Shown here: in pieces, positions 11,640-24,685 of the stretch
How positions within the stretch are numbered: position 1 is the first letter of the stretch
Layout of the letters: every line of letters starts with the position of its first letter
Assembly: GCA_963971225.1 (NCBI GenBank)
Contig: OZ020267.1
Location: 121,079,891 to 121,143,890 of the forward strand
Length of the DNA: 64,000 bases
DNA from: Melieria omissa
Lineage: Eukaryota > Arthropoda > Insecta > Diptera > Ulidiidae
Reading direction: 5' to 3'
Program-made: the position numbers and the translations under genes
Notes under the pieces: generated by a model
The model's database searches: none
The model's input: the letters and a program-made list of their open reading frames with translations, nothing else
What the model was told of the DNA's origin: nothing

Positions 11640-13080
11640 AATAAAATTAAAGAAAATACACCGCAACCGTTGTTGGCAACCACTTCGGCGATATAAATTG
11701 ATTTTCAAGAAAGGCTGACGCATGAATTTTCACCTCACCGTCGGCGACAAGCTGCAAGTTTTCGCATTATTTTCGTTTCCAGTTTTATTTCATTTTCAAT
11801 TTTTATGACAGCAGCGAAATTAATTGAATATTTACAAGATAAACTTTTGCCAATTCAGATGCGCCAAAGACAACAGCAACAACATGCACAACCTGCACAT
11901 ACATACAAACATAAGTTTCGTCCCCTTTCTGCCTTGTTTGGCCCGCCACGTTCGTGCGTAACTTCCCTGCAGAAGCACAAGCTCGGCGCCGCCTTAAGGC
12001 AACGCATAAAACTTTATGCAAGAAGGAAAATATATAGGTATGTATAATTTTTTATTTGCGTTTTGTTGTTACTGTTGTACCCAGAGCAACGTTTTATCTT
12101 TGTTATTATTCGGTGAAAGGGTTACTCCGGCAGTGCTTCTTGACAGTTTCGAACAACGCGAACAAATGAATAAATTTCCCCTTAAGGATGTCCACGAGCG
12201 GAGAGCGAAGCGGCCCTGAAAGCCGGACGAGGCTATAGGGGAGGCCGGGTGCTATAGTGCTAGAGCGCAGAACGCGCTGCCGCCCCAAGACTCACCACCA
12301 CTCGCGGCTCGGCGTTCGTGAGCGTCCGCCATGTTGAACAACGTTGCTGCAACAACTACGTCGATGTGTTGAAAGCAAAAATGCAAAACAGCAAAATCCT
12401 TTATTTTCTTATTTTGTGTTGTTGCCGCTGCCACTGTTGGCTTTTATGGTTACTGGCGGGTTGTTGTTTTTCTGTTTGCCTACAGTGAGGTTTTTGTTTT
12501 GTTTTTGCTGCTTGTGCACCTCGTGTGCGGATTTACATAACGTTTCCAAGAGATACACAAACACCAGCCAACCACACTCACCTCTTCACACACCCCCGCC
12601 CCTTCGCCGGCAAAGGGGTTTGCATGCATGCAGATTTGTACACAGGAGCACACACCCACAGCGAGGCAGAGCTTCCAATTGAAATTTCAATTGATATGCA
12701 AACTTAAAAGGGACCGCAAAAATTATGCTCAAGTGAATTTCATGAGGGTCCACGAGCACCAACTACGACTGCATACATATTTAATCGCGCACACATACGC
12801 TTGCACACATTTAAATACATTCACACAATTGTGCCCCAAATGTGCGAGTGCAGACACGGACACGCGAGTATATACGAAGCGCACAGTCACATACATATAG
12901 TATATGAAGAATTCGCCCATGTTGGCTTATGGCGAGTTGGCCGTTTGCCGACATCTGCAGCATTGCGAAGCTAGTCACCATATTTAAAGTCGATAAAAGT
13001 TACTTTAAGGGTCGGTGAACTTATTTGCTTATGCCGCGATAATTTCACGCAAGCGGAAGTACATTATGTGAGTACATTTT
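11640..13080. other. GC-richer block with CA-rich patches
   Basis: Mixed-composition DNA with runs of CACA-type dinucleotides (12,540-12,890) and no transposon ends. Overlapping frames on both strands have low-complexity or basic content and no domain. Considered non-coding and possibly regulatory. Confidence 0.35.
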
Positions 13081-14129
13081 TTAATAGAATCAATACGTAG
13101 TGGACAGCAAAGGGACAAAGAGGGAAAAATAAACTTTAAAACTTTTCTTCCGACAGCTTAGGTTTGATGCGATGGTGCGAGCCGTTCCGCTTGAAGGCCT
13201 GTCTGGCCAATTGTGCCTCCGATTTGCGCCTAAATGAACGTTTTCAAACTCAAAATCGAATGGCCAAAAATCGGTCAACATGTTTTTCGAAATCTGTAAT
13301 CGAATTTTCATAAAAATGCAAATTGAATGGTTATGTGCAATCGAAATAAGTTCCATGAACGTGCAAAAAGGCGACGCCCCAAACATCATAATAATTTTTG
13401 TGATACCTGAAGTTCCAATTAAGGGACATTTACTAGCAAATGTTAAAATTTCAAATTTATCGATTTAGTCCTCTAGGTGATCATAGTAACAACATAACAT
13501 AATACATTTTTGAATTTTTTTGCCAGACCCTGTTTTGGAGTGTTTGTTAGATAGCAATAACCACATTGCTGGCACTGTAACTATTTGAATATAAAATTTT
13601 CGACGTATTAAATATGATATTTCTTTATAACCTTCAACTACAATTAAGTATTTACAAAAGTGATTCACTTGAAATTTTAAATTCCTTTTCTTTTTCTTTA
13701 CTATGTGAAGAGACATCATTCATATTAAAAAACGTTTACACTTCTGCATGTAAAACTTTGATTCCTTGAGCCATATTATTTGAAATGATGTGAAATATTA
13801 TCAAAAAAGCGAATAAGAAAAAATTGCCAAATACCAAAACACGTCTAACCTTTCTATCTGTCAAAAACAAAATAAATATGCAAAATGACTGACAGTTTTA
13901 ACATAAGTCGGGAATATGTTCACCATTGAAATCGAATGTACGTAGGATGTGGAATTTGAAAGGTCACATTTTTAACAGACTTCGTATGTACATAAAATCA
14001 TAAGCTTAATTTTTTATTTATTTCTTTAGTTTAGATTAAAATACAATAAAATACTTAAAGAATACATGAATCGATTTTTTGAAATTGAAAACTCAATTTC
14101 AACATTTTTGGAGATTCTATTGAAATGAA
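13081..14129. other. AT-rich non-coding sequence
   Basis: No supported gene. An open frame of 99 codons on the minus strand (13,090-13,389) matches nothing I recognise. The stretch ends at the TTAA target of the next element. Confidence 0.3.
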
Positions 14130-14133
14130 TTAA

Positions 14134-15096
14134 CCCGGCGTTGGTGTGGTGAAAACAAGTTACGTTATTGGTGTGGTGGGGCAATAGCAGATAGCAATTA
14201 TATATTATTCTTCATTTAAGGGGGTCGTCTACGTACAAAGTTTTACGTAAGAAAATGCAAAAAAATTTTATGTGCAAACAATTTGTAAAAGAAAATAACA
14301 AATATAAGAAAAATAAACGAAAAAGACTGATATTTATAGGTTGAATTCATAAAATGGGGTTTAAAAAAATTACATTATATAATTTTCCAAAAACCACAGT
14401 CTGTTTTATAAACGACATACATGTAGTTATGTGACATCAAATTTTTGGTAGCTACGGTGAAAGAGTAGCAAAATACAGGGTCTCAAAATTAGCGTATTTT
14501 TTGCAAGATGTATAAGGTTTTTAATCTCAGACTACCCGAACATTGTGTGCTGAACTGACGACGTTATGGTACAGCTTCGCATTATCTCAAGGATTTACAG
14601 AATCATGATGATATAGAAAAATAATGATATTTTTTGGAGAATATGATACGATGAAAACGATTGTCGTATGTGCTATTAAAGTCAATGGAACATACGACAT
14701 TCGTTTTCTACGGCGACGAAATTCGAGTACTGAACTGGGAGCTTTTTTTGCACGTAGCAGTTTGACAGTTGTTATTTGCCTCTTATTTTTCCGTACGGTG
14801 AGTTTTTGAAAAAATCTTTGACTACTAGACCATCAAAAATATCAATTTGAATTCAAAATCATTTACACAAAAAGTTACGTTATTGGTGTGGTGGGGTATG
14901 TCATACCCCAATGAACTTTAGCGGGGTGTGACTGAAATCTGGTCACACTCAAGTCGTTTTTGGATAGCAAATGTGTATGGTTGGACTGTTATAAACAGCT
15001 ACTAGAAGCGATAGTGCACACATAAAAGTGATATCCGTATTATTTACAAAAATATAACCTCTGGGGTATGGTATACCCCACCACACCAATGCCGGG
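14134..15096. mobile_element. piggyBac-type TTAA element, CCCGGC ends
   Basis: TTAA flanks both sides (14,130-14,133 and 15,097-15,100). The ends read CCCGGCGTTGGTGTGGTG on the left and, reverse-complemented, CCCGGCATTGGTGTGGTG on the right. Duplicated TTAA plus a CCC tip are the hallmarks of piggyBac. A palindrome GGGGTATGGTATACCCC lies at 15,063-15,079, centred 26 bp from the right tip. A related one (GGGGTATGTCATACCCC) is internal at 14,893-14,909. No transposase is encoded in the 963 bp. The repeat of the TTGGTGTGGTG motif near 14,170 and 14,883 suggests internal rearrangement. Confidence 0.85.
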
Positions 15097-15296
15097 TTAA
15101 GGCTCTGGAGATAGGTGCATTTCTCGCATACAGAACCCTAAAAACACCTACATGAAAGAACTCTGAGCAACGAAGAGATCTAGCTGGAAAATTCAGAGAC
15201 AGTCAACCACACCACGGAGTACATCAAATATGAAAGACAAAGCCGGAATTATACTCCTACTTTGCAAAGATTTTAAGTGAATCAATAATCAATCAG

Positions 15297-16300
15297 TTAA
15301 TCAATCCTAACACCTTGGCACGCAAAATATAGAGACCAGATGAAGCATACATATTCAAGCCTGGAACGTACAAGTGCCGTATAAAATAGCTTCAACGTAT
15401 ACGGATCGGTGAAATCCGAGCTATAACGCCTCACAAAAGCAAGCATGACATAGGACTTAGAAATAACAAAATTAATATGACCAGCGAGAGAAAACTTCGA
15501 GACACAGATTACGCCCAAATCTTTAATTTCATCAATATACATCAGGGGCGTCATGAATGTGCGTCAATGACTGATAATGAATGAATGATGGGCCCAGGAT
15601 GCTACCTTGCGGTACCCCTGAGCAAGCAACGAAAGGCACCGACCTAACATTGTCGACAACAACCACGCACCTACGATTCTGTAGGTAAGATTTAATTTAA
15701 CTGAATAAAGCTGAGTGGAACCCAATACACGCTAATTTATTTAGCAGGATAGCATAACCAGGATAGGATAGACCCTATCGAAAGCCTTAGAAAAATCAGT
15801 ATAAACGGTGATTGAAAAGCTGAGATGCAATCGTCTGAGAAAACAGCTAGATTCGAACAGTTTCCAAGCATCTATAAAAGTACTTGATAAAAGATATTTA
15901 TTAAAAATTACCACAAATGGGTACACTAGAGAGTCGCACTTCTTGTACAAGACTGCAGATAGGCCATCACATCCGTTTGTAAGGAAGACTCAATTCGAAC
16001 AATGCATTGAGCACATCTTGAGAAAACAACTCAAGCTTGCCGAAAACGACAAATTGGTGTATATTGAACGAGACAGTATCACTATCTATCAAATTCAGCT
16101 GCGAAATTGGACTTAAAAAACGCCGCAAAGAGATTAGCTACATCGGCAGGAGTATTTGCAGTTTGTCCGTCAAGGAAAAATGCCGAGGAAATACTGGAGC
16201 AGGATTTTTTTGAATTAACGAAATGCCAAAATGCTTTCGGGTTAGATTTTAGGTCGGACAAAGGACATAATTTCTATGCAGAAATGTATCCAAACACAGG
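15297..16300 (-). pseudogene. non-LTR retrotransposon reverse transcriptase remnant
   Basis: On the minus strand, reading down from 16,300, decayed pieces of a LINE ORF2 appear in the expected order. First is NPKAFWHFVNSKKS with ADVANLFAAFF. Next is YKKCDSLVYPFVVIFNK, then VYTDFSKAFDRV with the FSKAFD catalytic-region motif (15,750-15,810). SGVPQGSILGP follows near 15,595-15,630, and then KDLGVICVSKFSLAGHI and FYTALVRSRLEYV. These are typical of jockey-like reverse transcriptases. The motif order is intact, but frameshifts and stops separate the blocks, and the segment expected to hold the second catalytic aspartates is missing. The endonuclease part and 3' tail are not visible. Confidence 0.8.
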
Positions 16301-16899
16301 AATTGCTTAGAATATTTTTTATACAAGTTGTTATAATAAAATTGTTACTTCTTTTAAATTTCCGATGAAATTTTTTATTCTTATTGCGAAGTTTCAACAG
16401 AGCCACATTGCATTTTCGTTACAACAGTGCAAATAATTTTGCTGATGTCCACCACAGTAGCCCTGAAGATATTAAAACACTCAAAAACATCAAGACGAAG
16501 AAATAAAATGTCCCAATTGATGTTCATCAAACTATTTATCATTAAATTTCGAAAAATCGCATAGCTTAACATTTAAGGATAAATTTGGATTAATATTACT
16601 AACTTAAGAAAATTTATAAAATTCAAGATAAAGCATAAAGTTAAATGTTGGTTAGTTGTGTCGGTTGGTAAGTTTGTTAATTCGGAGAATATAGTTAAAT
16701 GAAATGAAAACGATCGATGAACTGACCAAAATAATATTTACAAGGCGTAACTTTAGCGGACGCGGCCACACCAAAATTGTCTCTAAATTCATTTTGAGCT
16801 GAAACAGTTGCCTTGACCTAGCAAAATACATACCTAAATACATGCACATATCTACATACATTGAGTATCGATTTCGTTTTGCAATTATTCGTCCCATCT
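16301..16899. other. AT-rich non-coding sequence
   Basis: No gene or element end is recognised. It may include further decayed LINE sequence upstream of the reverse transcriptase remnant, but no motif supports this. Confidence 0.3.
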
Positions 16900-17250
16900 A
16901 AGCGGCAAAGAAATCAATTGCAGGAGTATGCATAAAGTTGGACAAGACGACAGTCAAATGGAAACACAGTCAAATATTCGACACTTCGACATTATTTCGC
17001 TTTGAATCGGGGGGGACAGGACAATCGGTGAGCGAATTGCTTTTTCTAGCTGCGAATTGGTGTTGGTATCGTTGTCGACGCCGGTGTGGTTGCTGATGTT
17101 GTTGTTGTTGCTGTTGTTGTTGTCGTTTCTGTTGCTGTTAGTGGCTTAGTTGGCATCGGTGTCGAGTTGGTAATTGGAAATTTGCGCATGCAAAATGCAC
17201 GAAGCAACCCGAACTCATGTCCTGCGGTTTGACGCCACTCAACACAAATA

Positions 17251-17284
<34 letters not shown>

Positions 17285-18560
17285 CACCGGCATTGGCAAA
17301 TGCTAAACTGCCAGACGTGTGCAGCCCGCGTACGCGTGATGTTGCCGAACTTTGCCGTACTGGTTGTTGTCATGTTCGTGTTGGTGTGTGTGTGTGTGTA
17401 TGTGTTGATTGTGTGTGGGTGTGTGCCGGCGTTGGCAATTGCGTACAGCACCGGGCAGACGTTACAGCCAGAAGAAATCTAATTCAGAATGTCTAGCGAC
17501 AGGTTCTTGCCGCACGACGCAATGTCTGACGTTCCACATGACGTGGCCGCTGTCACTTTTGCTTCCATGCGAGTCGGTAATTCTGTGTCAGTCGCACACC
17601 GGCCAACAGGCGCAGCGCTGCGCTACGCACACACACGCGCACCCGAAGCAGTTGACTTTTATAGAGTCACAGTCACAATAAAGGAGTCTATTATCCCTTT
17701 TACGGAAGGATCGATATCCATTAGGAAAATTAAAATTGTGGCAGAGGCAATGAACGCAAACACAAACACACGCGCCAACGGCAAAGCGGAAGCGGCCGCC
17801 ACTGTCGCCAGACCAACGCAACCAGACACAAGCACAACACACCGCACGCAGCACTGCCCGCACACGCCGACAAGCAGACAGCGCAACACGGTTACGTGCA
17901 CCGTTCGCGTTTATTTCTTCGCACTGGTGCAATTGTAATGTCGGTGCCGGTGCCGGTGTATTTATGTATGGGCGTGTGTGTGTGTGTGTGCATGCGTTGC
18001 TGCTGAATTTGAATTTAATTTCGTTTTCAATGGATGTGATCGGGCTTTATGTGGCACGGCTGCTGCTCTTCGCCGCACTGCTCCTGTCCGCGGTTGCCAA
18101 GTCCGCCGTTTTCAGATCTCAATGTTTCCTCGCTACATTTCGCTGTAGTTCTGTGTTTCTGTTGCGAATGTTGTCGTTTTCGCTGTTATTGCTGCTACTT
18201 TACTTAAGCGCCAGCGATATTAGCGCTCATCTGTCATCCGTCACGTCACAACACGAAGGCCGCTCATCGATTTTCCATGCCGTTTCGTTTCGTTTCGAAT
18301 CGTTTCGTTTTATTTTAGGTCGCTGAATCGAGTGTCCCTTTGGCGGTGCTGCACTCTGCTGCCATTGGCGCTGCGGTGCGCCAATCACTCCATCCATCAA
18401 ATTCCAAACGACGCCATGTTGCAATTGTCATTGTTGTGCGTTGCAATCGACTTTAATCAACTGCTCAGCGCTTGCTAAATGGCAACATAAACCTAAAGCA
18501 ATGTTTCGGAGAAAGATGGCAGGTGAGGCCGCCATGAACCACGTGAGCTATTTTTATCCA
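16900..18560. other. GC-richer block with GT/CA tracts
   Basis: Contains a (CA)n tract at 17,252-17,281, GT-rich stretches near 17,382-17,425 and 17,968-17,990, a TTTCG-type patch near 18,280-18,310, and CAG/CAA-like codon runs. Several overlapping frames over 100 codons are composition shadows. Possible regulatory DNA. Confidence 0.35.
17252..17281. repeat. (CA)n microsatellite
   Basis: An uninterrupted alternation of C and A of about 15 units. It is likely to vary in length between individuals. Confidence 0.9.
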
Positions 18561-18721
18561 CGCAGCTTGAGATGCGTCAGTAAGTCCTGGTCAACAGTTT
18601 CTCCGACCTTTTTGAAATATGAATATGCATATTTTAATTCTCGATTTGACGTACTACTGTAAACCATGAATATATCGATTTAAACTACGCGGGAAACTAT
18701 TTTCGCCGATATATTTTCTTA

Positions 18722-18978
18722 GTCTTTTCACCACGATAATGCGCCATCTCGCACCGCACTCATTCTTCGCAACCATTTCGCCAAAACTTCGACCCATATT
18801 CGACCCGCCTGATTTAGCTACGTGCGACTTCTGGCTATTCGCTGTACTCAAAAGACCGGTTCGGAGACATAGTTTTGAGACGATTGAGGAGATAAAAGCC
18901 GAATCGAAGAAGCTGTTGAAGGCCATTCTGGAAAATGACTATTTGCGATGCTTCGAGGACAGAGAAACGCTGCGATGA
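18722..18978 (+). pseudogene. mariner transposase C-terminal fragment
   Basis: The reading begins HHDNAPSRTALILRNHF, the block with the second catalytic aspartate of mariner transposases. After a stop and frameshift near 18,805 it continues as DLATCDFWLFAVLKRP, containing the third aspartate region, then ETIEEIKAESKKLL and ENDYLRCFED, the usual mariner C-terminus. It ends at a stop at about 18,976. The N-terminal two-thirds and the terminal repeats are absent. Without an overlapping region it cannot be told whether this is the same family as the snap-back element at 1.6-2.1 kb. Confidence 0.85.
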
Positions 18979-19109
18979 AATAGATTTAGAAGAATAAATA
19001 AAGACTTTAATTTTATAACACAATTCCGGTAAGAAAGTCCCGCTCAATCAATGCCAAATTAAAACAGTTTTTTTTTATGACTGATCCTTAACGATGGATC
19101 TAAAAATTT

Positions 19110-19520
19110 ATATACACATAATTCTTTGTCCTGACTGAAGGACAGATTGACTGACTGATTCATCATTGCCCAGCCCAAACCACTGAAGCAACAGACATGA
19201 AATTTAAACTTTTAAAAAATGAACCTTCGTTAAGACGGGATTTAGGGTCCAAAGAGGGTCGTTGCTTGAAGTTTATATAAAGAACCAACTATTGTTTTCA
19301 AACTCAAAATACTCCAAATCAAAAATAATTTTACACGTATTTTGAATTTTTTAGAAAGTAAAAAACTGACGGGGTCAACGACGGGTTAAGAGTTTGTATG
19401 AGGAAACATGATTTAATAGGTCAATCGACTTAAATTAGACAAGTCTTTATTTAATAAACTTTAACGAGTTCAACAAAGGGTTAAGAAAAACTTAATTTAT
19501 TGAGCCCATTGACCTAAAAC
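19110..19520 (-). repeat. Helitron-like tandem-unit repeat, minus orientation
   Basis: Read on the minus strand, the stretch contains units with the phrase ACCCGTCGTTGACCCCGTC and ends in CAGTGGTTTGGGCTGGGC, followed by a tail with ATGATGAATCAGTCAGTC. It matches the layout of the copies at 27.0-27.9 and 59.3-60.2 kb. The 5' head with TTTGCTCGCAAGT is not present, so this copy is 5'-truncated or internally deleted. Confidence 0.6.
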
Positions 19521-20160
19521 TTGCGTGCAAAGCTGCTAGTCTATTTATATTAGACTGAATAATTCAGAAAATATAATTTTTTTGTTTACTCCAAAATTAA
19601 TTTGTAAGCCACGTTTGTATTTTTGTGTTTTGGGATTTTTCGTTTTCCAACCGATTACAATTTGGGAATACGCATTTAAGATTTCGTAAGTTTTAATACT
19701 TTTAGCAAAGTTCAAATTAAGTAAGTTGCATAAGTCTTGGGGATCCACACACTTCACTAGGTTTTCCACATTATAAAATAAAAATGCGAGGGATATTTCG
19801 TACTCGTAGGTGCAGTGGATTTGCCTTGGCGATGACGAATTTACCAATTAAGTAAATCAATCTTCACCCCGTGAAACAAATATTAACATTTTCCTTTACA
19901 CGTGTTAAAGTCGGCAAAGATTTTGCAGTATAATTTATACTATATTGCATCCTAAACCTCTAACCAACGTGGATGAACTTGAATTGAAAATTGTTACAGC
20001 TTGACATTTCGGAGTTGGATTGTGTATCATTATTTTGCGATTTTCCAATTCTACAAAGATACAATTTTAATGCATCCAAAAGCGTTTTTGTTATGTTAAA
20101 AATTGTTTCCAAATATTCTTGTACCCTGAAAATTAGCGTGATAGCTTATTTTATTAAGGG
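19521..20160. other. AT-rich non-coding sequence
   Basis: An open frame of 100 codons lies on the minus strand (19,545-19,847) but has no recognisable motif. Nothing else is supported. Confidence 0.3.
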
Positions 20161-20162
20161 TA

Positions 20163-20353
20163 CACCTAATTCTGTTTTTACACGGTCTTCTTTTACACGT
20201 TTTAGATTTAACACGGTTTAAAAATAAAAAAATTTTTAATTTTTTTACACGATTTTATTCCATTTAGCACGAAATATTAAAATTTTTTTTAATTTTTAAA
20301 CCGTGTTAAACCAAAACCGTGTAAAAAAGACAGTGTAAAAACAGAATTAGGTG
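20163..20353. mobile_element. short TA-flanked MITE
   Basis: A 191-bp palindromic element. The ends CACCTAATTCTGTTTTTACA are inverted on both sides and flanked by TA (20,161-20,162 and 20,354-20,355). Inverted similarity extends nearly to the centre, with repeated TTTACACG and AACACGGTTTA motifs in the arms. It has no coding capacity. The short length, TA target and full-length stem fit a Tc1/mariner-type MITE. Confidence 0.85.
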
Positions 20354-20355
20354 TA

Positions 20356-21299
20356 TTTGTCTTGTTTTTCTCGAATTTTGAAAAATGTGTTTACTACAAA
20401 GCCCAAAAGGTATTCAAAATAACTGCATAGACATATTTTATTATTTATTTTCATTGCTTTGTGAAAGACCAAGAAAATGTTAAATCCGATTTTGTAACAT
20501 AATTCCATATGGCCATATAAGGAATGTTGGATTGGTCGGGCATTCTGCCTCCAGAATACAAAAACCCAATTATTTTTTGCATGTCTGAGGCTAATATAAA
20601 AATAAATTTTTAGAATTAATATTTATGTACTTGTAATGAAACATTCTATGAAAAGTTCAAGCTTGGTTTGTTGTCTCCTTGAGCTCATTCTCATTCTCTC
20701 ATTCTTTTAAATGTCAAAAGGCTTATTGATTTATGTTCTACAACGTTCAATTTTTCAATAATCCATTCAACAAAAAAATATTGAATGTGCTATTCTAACC
20801 CACAATGGCTTAAAAGGGCATGCCACACCCAGTTGAGGTTGCAAAGTTCTTTAGTTGATACATCCTGGGTAGAAGAAAATTGTTCATGTGTCACAAAATT
20901 GACGTAAGCCAACCAACCCTTCTTAAAAGAGAGCAGCCCATGTCTTCTTCCCTTGATTAGGATACTAATCCAATACATTATCACAGTTCATTCCTATATA
21001 ATTTTTAAGGACACATGGATGAACCAACGGGGTCAAGTCCAAACGCTGTTCCATGTCATCTATGCCTAGATTTGCGAATTAATAATCCCTACCTTTAAGT
21101 GAATTGGTATACTTTTCATAGTGTATGCTTCATTCGAACCTAGAATTACTTATTCACATTTGTAGAAAAGTTAATCAATTACGTCTCACACATGCTAAGG
21201 CCACTCTTTAGTCGTTCAATGTCTGTATTGCAATTTCGCATACGTTGGTATGTATGTCTCACATTTTCATAAATTTTCACATCTTGCGGGCATTCAGAT
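20356..21299. other. AT-rich non-coding sequence
   Basis: No supported gene. A 64-codon minus-strand frame at 20,790-20,984 looks somewhat protein-like (GRRHGLLSFKKGWLAYVNF) but matches no family I can name. Confidence 0.3.
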
Positions 21300-24200
21300 T
21301 TATTGTATGTAAAAGGGTCAACGTTAACCGAGCGGATATATAAATATTTCATATACACAGTTGTTGCTGGATGTGCAGTATTCGCTCTGCCGGTGCACGC
21401 AATTTAAAGCCAACTTCAGTCAGCCTACTAAAATAATATCACATCCCAAACAATAACGAACACTTCGTCAATGCTCGACAGCTACAGTTAGTTGCAACAA
21501 CAGCAACGATGGCAGCCGGCAGCAGCAGCGCCAACACGAGTTTTGAGTGACATGTCCTAATTTAGAACACTTTTACCGGCACTTCAATTAACCCAATTAA
21601 AGGACGAACCTAATTAAATTTTGAGCACGACTAGCAATGCCGCCGCCACCCCATAACGGGCACGAACAGCTGATTTGGAAATTAAATGACCGGTCGAGTT
21701 GTGACGTGCATCGTGGGCGGAGGGCCGAAGCAGTCACTACGCGCCGAGCAGCGCCGCCGCCAAGGCGCACTTCAGACACTTCATGTGACCTTGGAACGTA
21801 CAAGTCGCTGCGTAGCTGAGTGATTCGAATTGCAGTTGGAGCTTTAAACGGTGCGAGCTATGAATTTGTCGGCTTTCAATCATGCAGCTTTGTAATGAAA
21901 GACGTCAACCCGAGCGATTGTCAAAAAAAGTGTTTATGGTGCGGGTGTCAACGAACTAAGCAATCGGCAGCAGTTGAAACCGCAGACGCAAACTACAAAA
22001 TCAGGGAAGCCTACGCCGTACCCCCGCCCGCAAAGCCAAAATTCAGCAAATGAATGAAAAGCGCCCGCACGTCGACCGCTTTAACCGCTACAGCACGACG
22101 CTTGAAGCAGCTTTGACGTTCATTAAGATTGCATGAGGCAAACGTTGCCGAGCAGCAAGGAAGGCAACAGCAGCAACAATAACAACAGCAACGGCAGCAA
22201 GAAGACAACAGAAGCAACGCCAGCACTGGAGGCAACCGAACACAATCCCAGACAACATCAAAAGATCAATAATTATTATGATGTTACGGCATTGGCAGAA
22301 GTTGCACCACGGCACGACTCGACTTACACGTAAGAACAGCCCACAAGCTGTCAGCTACACACAAACGAGCGCACCCACAGCAACGTATGCGCGCGCGAAC
22401 TCCCCGTCAGGAACGCAAAAGCAACAACGAACAGGACGATGAAACGCGGTGCAGAGCAGGGGGTTTCGCGCAACTGCAACCATTTTGTAAGGCAAACTTG
22501 GCAAATGGTGAACACTTCCACTTCCATACAATCGGAGAGAAAGCATGCGGACGAACGACGAGCAGCGAACAACGAACAGTGAGCCTCCAACAATGGGACC
22601 CCGAGCAAACGGCAGCGAGCGACGAACAAAAGGAGCGCAGTCCAGCCAAAGGTGGCTCGTCAGGCTGCAACCCACACCACTCCGCCACCATGGAGAGTAG
22701 CCTAGTTGTTGTAGGGTAACAGCACGCAACAAATGCAAGGAGCCAACAGCAGCTGCAGCAGAACACCCGAACAAATGAGGCGCTGAATGCGAAAGACTTG
22801 GCTTGTGGCACAAATCCCGAACTTCCGAAGAAATTTCCTAGTAGGAACGTGCGCCGGCCGGGCGGGCGGAGAGGCGAAATGGCAGCACCGTAACGTGGAG
22901 CAGAGCAGAGCGCAGCAGTACGCGCAATTAACGCCGTGAAGCGACAAACTTAAATGATTCCAGTTTGGATAGAACCACAGAACAAATTGCTCAATAGAGG
23001 CGCTCCGCGAAGTGTTTACGCTCAACGGCCATAATTGGGAAGAGGGCTGGCTCAGCGGCCCCAGCCACACGACGTGCAAGTGTGCAACTACAACCGTAGC
23101 CGTAGCCGCAAGCCAGACGCATGCTCAGTTGCGCCACCCGATTGGCCCGCTTGGACGCCATTTACAAAGCGATTGCTACTTCGAAGTTCCGCCAGTCGCC
23201 AGCTACCGGGCCCCCCGCCAGCGCCCGTCCATGTGCGGGAAAGAGAGCACGGACTCTCGTGCCTGGACGGACACCTGTTTTTTTCGAAAATTTCCTGGCG
23301 GGGCAGACACAGCCGCCGCACATGCACAGCACCCAGCGTTGCGCTTCGGAAAACCGGTTGCACCACTTTGCCAGCTGGCACACCACCACTACCACTACCA
23401 CTACGATCAGCACCACGACCACTGCCGCGTCGGCGACGTCTGTCGCTGCTGCTGCTGTTGAACTCTTCCAACGGATGCGAACGTGCGGCGTGCACGAGCA
23501 GTGCAGCGCACTGTTGATGTTCGAAAGAGGGTGGCACACACACACATGTTGGTTGGTTCGGCACAGCGGGGAGCAGACATGCGGCTGGCTGTCGGTTGCT
23601 GGGTAGAAACGGCAGCCGAGACGCAGGGCATTGCTCGTTGGCTGTGGTAGAGCACTGAACGCAGCAGTTCGCACACCACTCCGCACAGCGACGTGCACCT
23701 TGGCCGCTGACATGAGCCGTGCCCGTTTAGTCGCTCGTGAGACTTTGCCGTTGATGTTGCTGTTCTCAGTGGTGTCGCTCCTCGTCGAAGTGCGTCGGAT
23801 ACGGATACACACAGCGAACACACGTCTGCACGCTGCCTGCCTTGCGTCGAGCTGATTGTCGCCGGTGTCGCTTTGGTATTTGGCGTTTGGTGAATTGCAA
23901 TCGCCGGTGCGGCGACCGCGTGCATTCGCGCTGTAAACAGTGGTGCAAGGGCGAACGCGGTCCGGACGTCGTCTAGAGACCCGTCGCGACCGCGTACTTC
24001 TTAGAACTTGTGACAACAATAAAAAATTATAAACCTGCCGCTCAGACCTCTTCCGATTACTTTTGCCGCCGCGTTACGATTTGAATGCCGCAGCCTGAAC
24101 TTTGCGCCAAGTGTCAGCTGTCTGTCGCGGCAGTGATTTAACACTACAACATAACACAACAACAACCATTACCACAGCACCGAAGCAGCAGCAGTCAGCT

Positions 24201-24550
24201 TTCGTTAGCGGCTGTCAAAAGTGAGACGAGGGAAAATCGCACATTAATATTTGCCCAACCTCCACACGCGGTCGACAAGTCGTGTCGGGCCGCCAGTGCA
24301 GTGTAAAGTGCCTTAAAAAGAAAAATTTCGAGCAGCGCGCGCAGGAAAAAAGAATCCACAACGCATCCCCTTCTTCGCCCCCTTCCAACAAATTTGCTCA
24401 AATTGTAGAAATAACGGCAAACGACAAAAGACACGTAGAAAAATTTCATTCCAAGAAATCTCCTAAAAGCATTGCAGCAAAATTTTAACAAATATCTCGA
24501 CAAAGGCAAACAAACAAAACAAAATAAAAACCGCACACCCCCTCTTGCAG
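21300..24550 (+). promoter_or_regulatory. GC-rich 5' region upstream of the 24.7-kb exon
   Basis: This is one of the longest GC-rich stretches of the window. It has CAG/CAA-type runs near 22,140-22,230 and several long overlapping open frames on both strands. It leads into a possible splice acceptor at 24,541-24,550 and the coding exon at 24,686. The likely content is promoter, untranslated first exon or exons and enhancers of that gene. A strong-looking donor (CACGTAAGAAC near 22,328-22,338) is one candidate end of an upstream untranslated exon. No TATA box or transcription start can be fixed from sequence alone, and the regulatory role is inferred from position. Confidence 0.4.
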
Positions 24551-24685
24551 TGGGCACCCTGACCGTCGTCACCACGTCCGCCCCCTCCCACCCGAACACA
24601 GTGCAGGTGCGGCTGGGCCATACAACTCGTCTCGATTAGTGGTTTTGATTCATTAACAGCAAAACGCCGGTTTTAAGCTTAATAT

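Noticed and set aside
14653..14708. Hairpin with GAAAACGATTGTCGTATG and its inverse as a possible small RNA gene
   Set aside because: It lies inside a TTAA element and is more simply part of that element's internal inverted structure. There is no promoter or conservation evidence.
22133..22333. 66-codon ATG frame rich in Asn and Ser upstream of the 24.7-kb exon
   Set aside because: It has a real ATG but consists mostly of CAG/CAA-type repeat codons and lies in a likely untranslated region. It could be an upstream frame, but there is no support for a protein.
23162..24019. 285-codon open frame on the minus strand
   Set aside because: It begins at a non-ATG codon in a GC-rich region where several other frames on both strands are also open. 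Its translation is Arg/Val/Cys-rich with no domain, so it is treated as a composition artefact.
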